The position numbers and the translations under genes are program-made. Shown piece after piece: positions 20,877 through 31,583 of a DNA stretch of 64,000 nt; the first letter of the stretch is position 1; every line of letters begins with the position of its first letter. The notes below the pieces were generated by a model that saw nothing but the letters and a program-made list of their open reading frames with translations, was not told the origin of the DNA and did not search any database. This DNA is from Bidens hawaiensis (taxonomy: Eukaryota > Streptophyta > Magnoliopsida > Asterales > Asteraceae): NCBI GenBank assembly GCA_021521415.1, contig JAIQDT010000230.1:1405501-1469500 (forward strand), read 5' to 3'.

Positions 20877-23800
20877 ATGGTGGGTATCATCTCCTTCTCT
20901 TCTTCTTGTCATCTATTTCACTCTTCGCGCCAATTTTCAACTCCTCTGCATAAACCCATGGCTAGTAAGTTTCATTTCTTATCATTCTGCAAATTATTAT
21001 TTTTTAGGGTTTTTTTTTTAATAATTTATAAGACTTTTGAAGCCAAACCCAGTTTCAAGATTATGCCTTTTTGGGTTTTTAGAGATTATAGTGGTAAAAA
21101 GTTTTGATTTTTGTGGATTTTAAAATGAACCTATTTGAATTAAAGACATTAATTCTGCAAATTATTATTTTTTATAAGATTTTTTAAACCACACCTAGTT
21201 TCAAGATTATGGGTGTGTTTGGCCTAGCTTTTATTTTTTTGCTTATGCTTATATTTCAAAGTAGCTTATAGCTTATTTTCTATTATTTTATAAGCTATTT
21301 TTAAGTGTTTGGATTAGCTTATATTCTACAAGTTAATTATGCGTCTTAATAAGTTGTTAAATCCACCATTCTTTAATTTGTTAAGAGTAATAAGTTGATT
21401 CAATAATTACTAATCCACCACCATTTGAGGACAAATGAGTAACTTACACCCTTACACAAATAAGCTAAAAAACCATCTTCAAATAAGCTTCTTCAAATTA
21501 GCTTATATAAGCTAATGAGCATAAGCTTAAAAAGCTAAACCAAAAACCAAGTTAAGCTTATTTTGTAAAAAAAAAAAAACTAAAAAAGCTATAAGCTTTG
21601 AGTTTTTAGAAATTATAGTGGTAAAAAGTTTTGATTTTTGTGGATTTAAAATGAACCCATTTGATTTAAAAGAGATCTGTTGAATTCTGCTTAAAATTTG
21701 TGTTTACTTTTGCATTCTTGATGATAATCTGTGAATTTTGAATGTATGCTTGGTTTTGTTAATCTGTTTAGTGCTCAAGTTCATTGATAATTGTAGGGTT
21801 TATTTTTATAATTGCATTGTATCATAACCAGCAAATTATGATTTTTTGTGATGTCAAAGAAGAAACATTAGTATTTCACTCATACATGTTACATAAAGAT
21901 TCAATCTTTTTTGCTTTCTAAGATCATACCACTGTTAAGATGCTGTTTCATATTTACTTTGCTACAAATTGTTCTTTTTTTCTTACTGATTCCTTAAATT
22001 TGAGTATAATTTGACATTGTGAAGCAATTCATTGTAAATATTTGGTGAACTAAGTCATAATAGACCATTATTCTTTGCTTTAAGAAGAATAATGGTTAGT
22101 TTGCAATACATGATTCAAGAAGTTAGCAGTCTATAATCAATCTACATTTATCGTTAAAATCTTGTAAAAAGTGGCATTGTAATCATCTAAAGTTTCCGCC
22201 TTTTTACAGTGGCAACTTTGAGTACGGATCCAGTACGTGAATGGATTCTAACAGAAGGAAAAGCAACTCAAATAACAGGAATTAGTCCTGTTGGTGGCGG
22301 TTGTATTAATCTTGCAAGCCGATACAATACTGATGCTGGTTCTTTCTTTGTTAAGACCAACAGGTGTTTTCTACCACAAGATCTCTTATTTTATTAGTTT
22401 CCTATGTAACTTGCTTACAATATTACACTTTTTGCATACTTTCTGTAATGACATTGTGTTCATATACTTGGTTCTAGGCGTATTGGACCGGAGATGTTTG
22501 AGGGCGAGGCTTTAGGGTTGAATGCAATGTATGATACAAAATCCATTCGTGTTCCTAAACCATACAAGGTAAGATTTCTCACGGGTCGAAACTAGTCGGG
22601 CTCAAGTGGCATGTTTTACAATACGGGCCTGTTGAACTGTGTCGGGTTGACCCACAAACACTTTATTTTGTCTATTTCATTATATACAAGCAATTAATAT
22701 GTTGATCATGAGTATAAATCAAACATTATTACAGTAATAATCTAATTTTTTTAAGAATACGAATCAGGTGGTCTTTTGACCAGTTCCCCTTTTTAGCTAA
22801 AAAAATTATTGACCCATTTATTAGTAAACGGATCGAAATTGCCACGTCTAAAAGTTACATAACCGTATGTATCTTCCAAAAAATTGCCGAAAACGCCCCT
22901 TGAATGTTACGTTGATGCCTGAAGGTTGGTGAATTTCCAACGGGAGGTTCATTCATCATTATGGAATACATAGAATTTGGTTCATCAAGAGGTGATCAGG
23001 TAACCCTAAAACTCGACTTCTTGCATTACGCTCTTGATTTATTATTTTATTTTAATTTTCTTTGAGTTTAGTCTATACTAGGGAGGAAGCTTGCAGAGAT
23101 GCATAAAGCTGCAAAATCTGAAAATGGTTTCGGGTTTCATGTCAACAATACCATTGGCAGGTATGTTTAGTTTGCTTGTGAAACAGTGTGTAAAAGAAAT
23201 CTTGAATAGTAAATCGGATATTTGAGATGAATATATTTTTTTCTATCTTTTATAATACTTTTAGTTTTGATAAGCTCAAGTCCTGCATGTAGCACACCAC
23301 AGATAAACACGTGGACATCGGATTGGATCGAGTTTTACTCCGAACATCGGTTGACTTTTCAACTTAAGTTAGCACAACAACAATATGGCGATTCAGCTAT
23401 ATATGAAAAAGGTTTATGCTTCTTAAGTACCCCCTAAGCACAGTTTCCATATTGACTTTCTAAAGTCAACCCAAACAAGTTTTAACTACCAACAACAAAA
23501 TGGTTTCTTGCAATTTTTAATCTTTAAGAAGAGAGATCTTCACAAAACTTGTTAACATAGACGGTTTGAGTGGTTGACCTTAAAAGTCAAAACTTTTAAA
23601 GTTAACGTTCTGGTAATCATGATTTTGACTTAAATGCAGGACAAAGATTAGTGAAAAATATTGCAGCTTTGTTTGAAGGAGTGACGATCGAGCCTTGTTT
23701 ATTACATGGGGATTTATGGAGTGGAAATATCAGTTCTGACAAGAACGGGAGCCTGTTATACTTGATCCCGCTTGTTACTGTATGTACTAGTTTAGTTTGA

Positions 23801-24235
23801 CCAAATCCCGTTTCAATATCAAGAACAATAAATGAAACGAGACCCACAAAGCGAAGATTGAAATATGTAAAAATTTGACATCTTTTCTTCATAACTTCTA
23901 TGTTTCTTGATTATTATGCAGATGGACATAATGAAGCAGAGTTTGGAATGTCATGGTGTGCTGGATTTGGAGGGTCTTTCTATAATGCTTATTTTGAGGT
24001 GGTTACATAGTTACATATATATTTCATTTTCATTACTTGACAATGATTTTGTCATTCAAAACAATTTTTAATGTATATCGGTTATTAGGTGATGCCGAAA
24101 CAACCGGGATTTGAGAAAAGGAGAGATCTTTATCTGCTATATCATTACTTGAACCATTACAATCTCTTCGGTTCTGGTTACCGATCATCGGCTATGTCCA
24201 TAATCGAAGATTACATTCGGATTTTAAATGCTTAG
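20877..24235 (+). CDS. FN3K: Fructosamine-3-kinase, chloroplast type (one-base frameshift in exon 7)
   Basis: The product would phosphorylate ketosamines on glycated proteins, starting their removal (protein deglycation). Exons, chosen by GT-AG sites and frame, are 20877-20964, 22210-22363, 22478-22568, 22925-22999, 23072-23160, 23293-23411, 23640-23779, 23922-23998 and 24089-24235. They would give 326 aa, the Arabidopsis length, with a Ser/His-rich putative transit peptide (1-29). Visible motifs are the P-loop GGGCIN with the cysteine known as a redox switch in plant FN3Ks, the ATP lysine in FFVKTN, and HGDLWSGN (His228-Asn235). After Asn241-Gly242 one base is missing (23747-23750, AACGGGAGCC). 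The conserved EPVILDPACYYGH block, with its metal-binding Asp, is therefore in another frame, as is everything after it. Either the allele is null or the assembly has an error. Confidence 0.85.
20965..22209 (+). repeat. FN3K intron 1: tandem duplication split by a MITE
   Basis: A block of about 175 bp (about 20976-21150; TTCTGCAAATTATTATTTTTT, then CAGTTTCAAGATTATG, then GATTATAGTGGTAAAAAGTT) is duplicated, but its second copy (21151-21212 and about 21600-21668) is interrupted. The insert (about 21210-21597) starts GGGTGTGTTTGGCCTAGC and is rich in AGCTTATA words, typical of hAT-type MITEs. The rest of the intron is plain AT-rich DNA. Confidence 0.55.
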
Positions 24236-24603
24236 GAGGTTGGATATATTCATGTAAATTTAATTCCAAAAGTCCAAATTGTGTCTTTTGATGATATGAT
24301 ATGCATTTTTATTGCAGTAATTTCCCATGATTAGGGATAATTGAGTGTTGTGGAGATTGAAGCATAATTTTGTCAGGTTGACTGCCAATTTCTTGATTAA
24401 CTTTTGCAAATGATTAATCATGAACAAAATTAAAAAAAATTAAATTACATTAATAAATAAAAAAGTTATACATCACCATTTAGTTTATTGATAGTTTACA
24501 ACACATGTACCATACCGCTCTAAGGTTGTACATTCGGGGGATCTAGAGTACAGTTTTGTACCTATGCTCAAAACTCAAAAAGGTGTCTATAATATAACCT
24601 GAG
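24236..24603. other. Short spacer between convergent FN3K and PFC1
   Basis: The two genes end tail-to-tail with 368 bp between stop codons. The spacer must hold both 3' UTRs. No transposon is evident. Confidence 0.6.
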
Positions 24604-27600
24604 TCATGTATCTCCAATCAAATTATGCAACTTTACAAAATCTTCTAATGTGAGTTCTTCTGGCCTTGACTGCACAAAAAAGAGTTGGTTGTTTAAACTT
24701 TAAAGCTAAAGATGGTGAGTAATGTGGAAAACAAGGATGATACTTACAGTCGCTGCAAGACCAATATTTACAAGAGCTTCTTCGATCTCAGGTGACGGTT
24801 TTATGTGTTGGAGTGTTTTTCGCAACATCTTGCGTTTACCATTAAATGCAGAATGAACCTATGAAGATCACGTAACATGTTTCGATTCAGATTTTCAAGA
24901 AACCGTTTGCAATAATAATGATCAAGGATCTTAATCCAACTTATACAAACCATTGAAAAGAAGTTCTTGGTTGATGAAACTTAAGGGTATTCTGATGCTT
25001 GTTTCAGTCTAAACACAACAGCTGCATCTACCTATTGTACAGAAGAATATCACGATAACATGAACGTATTACAAAAAGAAAAAAAAATAAAAAAAATGTC
25101 TTTAAACATAATTAACAAAAGCATTAAACACTTACTTTAGGTTGAGGGAAGAAGTTTTCCCTAGGGACCTTAAGTATATATTCGGGGTTTGAATAGAAAT
25201 TTATAAATATATTAATTGGTCTATACTCGGATGTCCTCAAGGATGAGTCCACCATGCTCACAGCAGTTTCCTCCTGAACAATTTTAATCACAAAAATGAA
25301 ACACGGTGATAAAATCATACCAGAAAAAAAGGTTTTCTACACTGGAAGTAACATAAAAACATCATAAGCATGACAAAAATAAACGATTTAAACCTGGAGT
25401 AATAAGACTACTTCTGAGAAGATGTCACCCATTGGAAAAAGTTGTTTAACTATATCTGTACTTATATTGAACGGTATATTTGCAACTACCTGCAAAACAA
25501 TTAAGAGAGAATAAGACACTAGTTAATAAACCGCCAGAAGGTATCCAATGTGGCACTGAAAATTTAAAGTTTTTTCACCTTTGCGTATGAATCTACTTCT
25601 GAATAATCACTCCCTAAAAACGATGACAAATGAGATCGAAGGTGGCATCTTGTAAAGTCTTCTTGTATTACCTACACAATTAGATATTGCATAATTCATA
25701 TGCTTAATATCCAATGATAATAGCATAATTCAGGAAAAACAAATATAGTAATGTATTACCTTTACACGATTAGTGGCTGCAAACCGTTCATTTACAAGTG
25801 CAGCCATGTGAGGATCCTGCAGACATCACAAAGATGAAAGACGATACGTTTATAATTTTATATATAAATGGAGTCAAAAATTTATCAAAAACATTAAAGA
25901 AAGAAATACAAAAGGAAAACCTTTTCAATGGCCAGAACATTTGCACCAGATTCAACAAGAACGTTGGTGAGGGACCCGGTACCTGGACCAATTTCAAGCA
26001 CCACATCGCCATCACTCACATTGGCAGCATCAACAAGTTGATCATTTACTTCACCATTTAACATGTAATGCTGCATAATAACAAAATAGTAACAACTAAT
26101 TAATTATCACTCCCAACAGTTAAAAAGATGGAGAATTTGTGGTTAGATCTTTGGTGTATGTGTCAACCGTAACACTTTTCAGATTGATTTACATACTAAT
26201 CCACTGCCAACTAGTTTGTTCACCTTATAGTAACTATGAAATCAGTGTCCATAGAAGATAACCACAGAAAATACAGATAAAAGATACAAATTTGAGTTTC
26301 ATTGCTTCATATTCATTTACTTATTTCATCACTTCATACTTAACTGTAACTCTCCCCTCAATTCTCTTATACCAGCTTCAGTGGCGGATCTAGACATTTA
26401 ACTCGGTGGGGGTAAAAAATAATCAATAAAATAAATTACATGAAATTATAAAAACGAACTACATTAAATATAGCAAAACAAAATACATCTTCATTGCTTA
26501 AAAAATATTTCACCATTGTGGTTCCAACGGGTAAAACTAATTCTCCAAATGAACTCGATATTTTTGAATCATCTGCATGTTTGTCTTCTTCGTTTAACAG
26601 TTAACATCTTTTTAATCAATCATTAAAAAGAAAGAATGAGTTTGCTTATCACTTTATAGGATCGGAAGAAATATAGAATATTGGGCTAATTAAAAAACAA
26701 AAGCCATAAGGGGTCTTAATTGATTTTTTTTATATTTTTTTACCAAAATTACCACTACAAAACTTAATATAGTCTCATTAAATTAAATCTCAGTGGGTGA
26801 CTGGCCCCCACTGGGCTTGTCTTCGATCCGCCTATGACCAGCTTCTATTTAACTTTAATCAGGTCTACACACTACACAGTGCGTTTCATAAAATTCTCTA
26901 CCGTACCTTAAATAGAAAGTAAATGAGCCGAGCCAGGTTGAGCCCCAGCTCGGCTCGTTTTGACTTACGAAAGCTCGAGCCTGGCTTAGTGGCTTGTTTC
27001 GAGCTCTTTTTCTAAAGCTTGAGTTCAGCTCGTGAGTCGTTTTTCAAGCTCGGGCTGGTGCGATTATTATTTATTAATTGATTTATACATTTTTTTTATT
27101 CTTATAATATATTATTAGAAAAAAATTAAATGAACCTAATGACACGGACCAAATATTTGAAGATCGGGATGCTTGAATTGTGTGGAAACGCTTGGGTTTG
27201 TTGGCTCGTCCCGGACTTTATCGGGCACGGCCTTAGCGGGAAAGAAGACTCACATGTCTTGCGAGCTGTTGCCGCTCGCCTGATGAGTCCAAGGCAGGAC
27301 GAAACCAGCAAACCCTGATCATGAGCGGACCGATTGGCTGGCCTTCAGGTGCCACATGGAGTCTAAGAGGTAACTCCGTGACACTAAGCTCTGGTTGAGC
27401 TCGTGTAGTACCTAACACAAGCCAAAGCTCGGCTCGAGCTCAGCTGTGCAGTGTGAAACTAATACACAAAAGGTCAAAATAAGAAAATTTAAAAATACAC
27501 AAGGCTTGTTAAGCTTCCCATACAAAAAATGAGCTCAATCGATAAATAAACGAGCTTTTTATCGATTCGATATCGAGTAACTCGCGAGCGGCTCATTTGC

Positions 27601-27987
27601 ACCCCTAATTAGAAAGCAATTTGAATATTGGATAATAATAATAATTAATAACCCATTAACAAACACCCACCACCTGTTCGACGAAATGCCCAAATAAAAA
27701 AACCCCATAAAAATCAAAACTTTAAAGCTTAAACGAACCTGTCCAAGTGACTTTCTTGGAACACGGCCTTTGGAGTTGAGAGCCTTGACAGTGGCATGGT
27801 AATCGTCGGGTTCTTTGATCTTAATCTTGGTAATTTTGGGTTTAATTTTAGGGTTGTGTTCAGTATTATTATTACTACTTGATACAACAACACACACAAC
27901 TGTGTTAGATCTTGTACTGCGAGTTGTGTATTGAAGTGTAGAAGCAGATGAAGTAATTGGCGGGAAATTGTGTAGCAGAAGAGTCAT
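24604..27987 (-). CDS. PFC1: Chloroplast rRNA dimethyladenosine transferase (KsgA/PFC1 type), with a premature stop
   Basis: The enzyme dimethylates two adjacent adenines near the 3' end of 16S rRNA; PFC1 is needed in Arabidopsis for chloroplast development in the cold. Exons on the minus strand are 27739-27987, 25921-26070, 25760-25816, 25579-25671, 25394-25489, 25136-25273, 24951-25031, 24748-24858 and 24604-24669. They total 347 codons, close to the family length. Visible features are a Ser/Thr-rich transit-like N-terminus, RKSLGQHYML, the SAM motif EIGPGTGSLTN, the acidic DPHM, the catalytic-motif NIPFNI, EYRPINIFINFYS and VPRENFFPQPK. In exon 7 codon 278 is TAA (complement of 24983-24985) where relatives have an Asp/Lys-type residue before VSSTKNFFS. 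It would remove about 68 residues including FNGKRKMLRKTL. All splice sites are intact, so the lesion is recent, a nonsense allele or a base error. Confidence 0.88.
26379..26836. mobile_element. hAT-type MITE in PFC1 intron 1
   Basis: The ends CAGTGGCGGATC and GATCCGCCTATG are inverted, and the element is flanked by a perfect 8-bp duplication ACCAGCTT (26371-26378 and 26837-26844). The 458-bp body has no coding capacity. Same end type as 3784-4201. Confidence 0.8.
26919..27607. mobile_element. GAGCTCG-rich hAT-type MITE in PFC1 intron 1, carrying an insert
   Basis: The right end reads GGCTCATTTGCACCCCTA. The left end retains AAATGAGCCGAGCC but has lost part of the terminal repeat. Flanking octamers AATAGAAA (26911-26918) and ATTAGAAA (27608-27615) differ at one position. 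The arms (26919-27060 and 27415-27607) are full of GAGCTCG words. Between them, about 27125-27415 is distinct, more GC-rich and holds the hammerhead-like sequence. Confidence 0.6.
27194..27315 (+). ncRNA. Hammerhead-ribozyme-like sequence
   Basis: The full conserved core is present. CTGATGA (27280-27286) is followed by stem II GTCC/GGAC (27287-27290 with 27297-27300, loop AAGGCA) and GAAA (27301-27304). A 6-bp hairpin GCGAGC/GCTCGC (27261-27266 with 27274-27279) abuts CTGATGA, where stem I belongs. The 11 bases after GAAA (CCAGCAAACCC) pair fully with GGGTTTGTTGG at 27194-27204, as a stem III would. The geometry is imperfect: 56 nt separate that stem III strand from stem I, and the base expected to be U before the cleavage position is C. 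It may be a decayed retrozyme-type hammerhead. It lies on plus, antisense to PFC1. Confidence 0.5.
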
Positions 27988-28126
27988 CGTGGTGGGATTG
28001 AAGCAGTTGAAAGGAAAACGGTAACCGTTATCTTGATATGTACGGAAACATTAATACAACAAAGCACAAGAAGTGTCGGGTTCGGGTTCACCTGAGAAAC
28101 GAGTGATATTGGTTTTTAATACTTAT

Positions 28127-28512
28127 CATCATCATCATCGTACTCGGTATATCCCACCAATAGCCAAGCTATGGTAGGGTCTGAGGAGGGTAAGATGTAG
28201 ACAGCCTTACCCCTACCCCATAGGGATAGAGAGGCTGCTTCCGATGAGACCCCCGGCTCGATAGTAGTTTTGCATCAAGCCTTGGACATAAGGCACATAG
28301 CACTCAATCATCGGGACACCGGCTGATTGGTGCATGTACCATTGTCTTTCGGCTATCAACGCCACCACATGATGCCTGATTAACCTTCTGCCACTTTTAA
28401 CGTTATTTTCACGAGATTAGTAAAATAACGTTAAAATTAGTGCAATTTTACTTTTGCCCACCCGAGGGTTCACACGTATATACATTATATGCGCGCACCG
28501 CAAGCAGGGCGA
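28127..28512 (-). mobile_element. SINE-like retroposon with 17-bp target duplication
   Basis: Flanked by the direct repeat TGGTTTTTAATACTTAT (28110-28126 and 28513-28529). On the minus strand it ends in a GATGATGATG tail, as expected for target-primed insertion. The body contains CCCCCGGCTCGAT and TAAGATGTAGAC phrases on the plus strand. A second copy lies at 45354-45717. No clear box A/B was found, so it may be a 5'-truncated LINE or SINE. Confidence 0.7.
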
Positions 28513-28544
28513 TGGTTTTTAATACTTATAATAATTTGTATTCG

Positions 28545-28930
28545 TTGACGGGTAACACTCTCAGCTTTAACGTTGTTAGTGGAATCCCGGGATTCATGTG
28601 AATCTTGATTTTCGGCGAAGCTGACGATTTAAAACAAAGAAAAGGGAGGCAGCACAGCCAGGGTTCCGCCGTAACCTACCGAGGCGGATAACGCAACTTC
28701 AAGGTTCGATTGACAAAAAGAGGGGACTGATGATGCAATGGCGTTTCTGACGTTTTGAAGTGCATCCGACAATCTGGTATGATTTCCGACGGGATTCCAC
28801 TAACAACGTTAGTCGTCCGTTAGTGAGGGAATGACTGAAACAAATTGGGTAAAAGTTGGAAGTGGCGGGTAGCAAATCGAAAGTTGAGAGTGTTATCAGT
28901 TAACGAGTAAAAGTTAAGGACTTAAAAATC
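28545..28930. mobile_element. Inverted-repeat element (MULE-like MITE)
   Basis: The sequence TAACACTCTCAGCTTTAACG with GTTGTTAGTGGAATCCC (28552-28592) recurs inverted at about 28790-28906 (GGGATTCCACTAACAACG, AGTTGAGAGTGTTA), with the two blocks spaced differently. The interior (28600-28790) is non-coding. No exact target duplication was resolved. Confidence 0.4.
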
Positions 28931-28938
28931 AATATAGT

Positions 28939-29225
28939 TTTTTTTTCGAACGGTGACTTTCTCAGTTAAGGGTAATCACAACTCCTACGAGAGGAGCCCC
29001 ACCACACCTCACTCAGGCCAGACTATGCTGTCTTAGCCGGATCCACGCTGACATTCGAGTTTGGCTTGGGTGTTCCTGGTAAAACCCGACAACCCCAACT
29101 CACCCGAAGGCACGACAGTCAAGTTAACCAGAACGAGTCTAAAAACAAACGGTAAAACCCAGGCGGCATCGGATTCGAACCCAGGCCAAAGGCCGGGTCA
29201 TCCCTCATTTGCCATGTGAAATGTA
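28939..29225 (-). mobile_element. tRNA-related SINE
   Basis: On the minus strand a box B-like GGGTTCGAATCC (about 29169-29180) lies near the start, preceded by GGCAAATGAGGGATGACC as a plausible box A region. The element ends in a short A run (T run at 28939-28947). It sits about 0.95 kb upstream of the PFC1 ATG. Confidence 0.5.
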
Positions 29226-31583
29226 GCTAGCCATTAATAAACAAATTTAATAATAATAACTATTTATATACATAAGGTAATTATTATTTTTACGCAAGTC
29301 AATGAAAATATAAACGACCATTGTATAAAACCGGTAGATTTGAAAGTATGGTCATCACGACTATTGAGCACACTCTTCATTTAACATCATCTCCCCTTTA
29401 CACATTTACTACTTTCTTCATCCGTTGTTCTTCCTATTATGCTACATTGGTTGTTATGGCCAGTGTGCCAAAACAAGTTGGAAGGGGTAGGAGATCACAC
29501 GCCACGTTCAATACAACTTCCATCTATGACAAAGATGTCATTCGTGCAATTTTTCTCAAAAATGTTTTTGAATTTTTTATTTCGTTTGCTATAGCGAGTA
29601 AATTTCCTTTCAGCCATATGAACATTATATGCTCCGTCCCATTGCGACATCCTTAGTTTCTTCTACGTTCAATTATATTATTTCAAAAACGGATTCTCCG
29701 TGATAACCTACAACTCATCGAATCACACACGTATAGTTGCTTCAAACTTTTTTATTAACTAAATTTTGGTATGTGTCACATGTGTCATTTTTTCACGCGT
29801 TGAGTATTGATGTACAGGCTACCGGTAATACTCAACAAATTTTAGTAACCCTCAGTTGAATATATAACGGTAAAGTGATTAAGATGTGAAATATACATTT
29901 AGTATTGTTTTAGTTTCATAGAATAAACTTGGTTGTATTTTCATTTGTTTTTTAGTTTTTGCCTTGTTTGCATTCAAACAGATCTCATCCCATCAAGACT
30001 TCTCAATACCAAAAGAATGTACATAAGTTGTATACAACTATACATTGGATAAAATCAGTTGAGTCATTACTATCATAATATCTTAAAATATCATTTTTAT
30101 CAATTTTTGCTCATACATCAAACTTCAAATTTAAGTTTTAAGTAAAAAGTATAAATGCCATAAAACAAAAAATTAATGATACATCTGGTATATTAAATTT
30201 TCCATTACGTAATATATTATTATATTAATTAAGACATTTAATACGATTCATTAATGTTTAATTTAATAGATTTTCTTTGAACGATCAATGAATAAAATCA
30301 GCTCTAAGGAATAACCCAATAGCAAAAGGCGACTTTATACGCCTGTGATCACAAACATCGCTGGGTATCCCAATCCAACCATCTCTTATTCCGAAAAAAA
30401 AAACCCATCACCGAAAGACCCACTACGTTAAATTCCTAGTTGGGATCAAATTCAAGCTTGAGACGGTCTCAAACCTAAATCTTCATTTCTCCTCCTATAT
30501 CAGCTGAGTTAAAGCTCATTAACGATTTAACAGAATAATAAAAATTAATACATTGTATCATTTCACTTACCCAACACTTATACTAAAATAGAAAATTTTC
30601 CATTTTGGTGTTATGCTAAACAAACTTGTAGACGAATTAGAAGACCTTCAATAATGACAAAGGCGAAATGCTTGTAAAACACACATCGATATTCTTTTGA
30701 ACATATTAATATATCACAACCATATTTATTGTTTTTTTTTGTTATACCGAGTGACAGTGGTATCGTTACAACATAACTGATACCGACCAAAATTAAATTA
30801 TGCAACAAAATTCCGCTAGACGTTCTATAATAATTAATTAAGCATCATATGCACGTATATGGTAGCCTATTTATATATTTAAACACGCGATGACATAATT
30901 GCAAAAATGGAATCTAAATTGCGAATGAAGTCAAATAATTACGAATTAAGTAAAATTAGTTATGCATATAATTACGCATGAAAGGCTTGACGGGCCTTAA
31001 CGTGGTAAAATTTACAATACACAAGGCTTATTAAAGCTTTAAATGAGCTTCCCGTACAAGGCTCAAGCTCAACCTCGGCTTGTTTCAAGCTTGTTATCGA
31101 TCAGAGTTCAAGAAACTCACGAGTGGCTCCGGTTAATTGCTTGCACCATATTAATACTATTAGAACAACTCGGTTATGTTTGTTCCCATGTGCTTCTCAA
31201 GAATACATTGGATAAAATCAGTTGGAACATCACTCATAATAATATCTTAAAATATCATTTTTATCTATTTTTGCTTAGCCATTAAACTTTAAATTCAAGT
31301 TTTAAGAAAAAAGATCATAAATGCAATAAACCAAAAACTTAAAGACATATCTGTCATAATGAGTTTTCTTACATGTAATATAGCATTACTATACTAAGTA
31401 ATTAATAATACATTTAATTCGATCCATTTATTAATTTAATGTTAGAGATTAAAACCATAAATAATAACACTAAGGAATTTAATCTACAACAAAGATCCCA
31501 ACTGGACACCTTCAGTTATCTCTTCAATCTTCAACATTCATCCATTACAGGTCTCTCTCTGATCTCTATCTATCTATCTATAT
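29226..31583. repeat. AT-rich intergenic DNA with a 235-bp direct duplication
   Basis: No gene. About 30040-30270 is repeated at about 31203-31440 (ACATTGGATAAAATCAGTTG, AATATCTTAAAATATCATTTTTATC and so on). About 31000-31140 holds GAGCTCG-type hAT MITE sequence like that at 26919. A (TATC)n run precedes the solo LTR. Confidence 0.45.

Noticed and set aside
27305..27345. Type I hammerhead arrangement using downstream GCTGG as stem III
   Set aside because: It gives only 5 bp of stem III with a 24-nt loop and no matching stem I; the upstream 11-bp pairing is far stronger.
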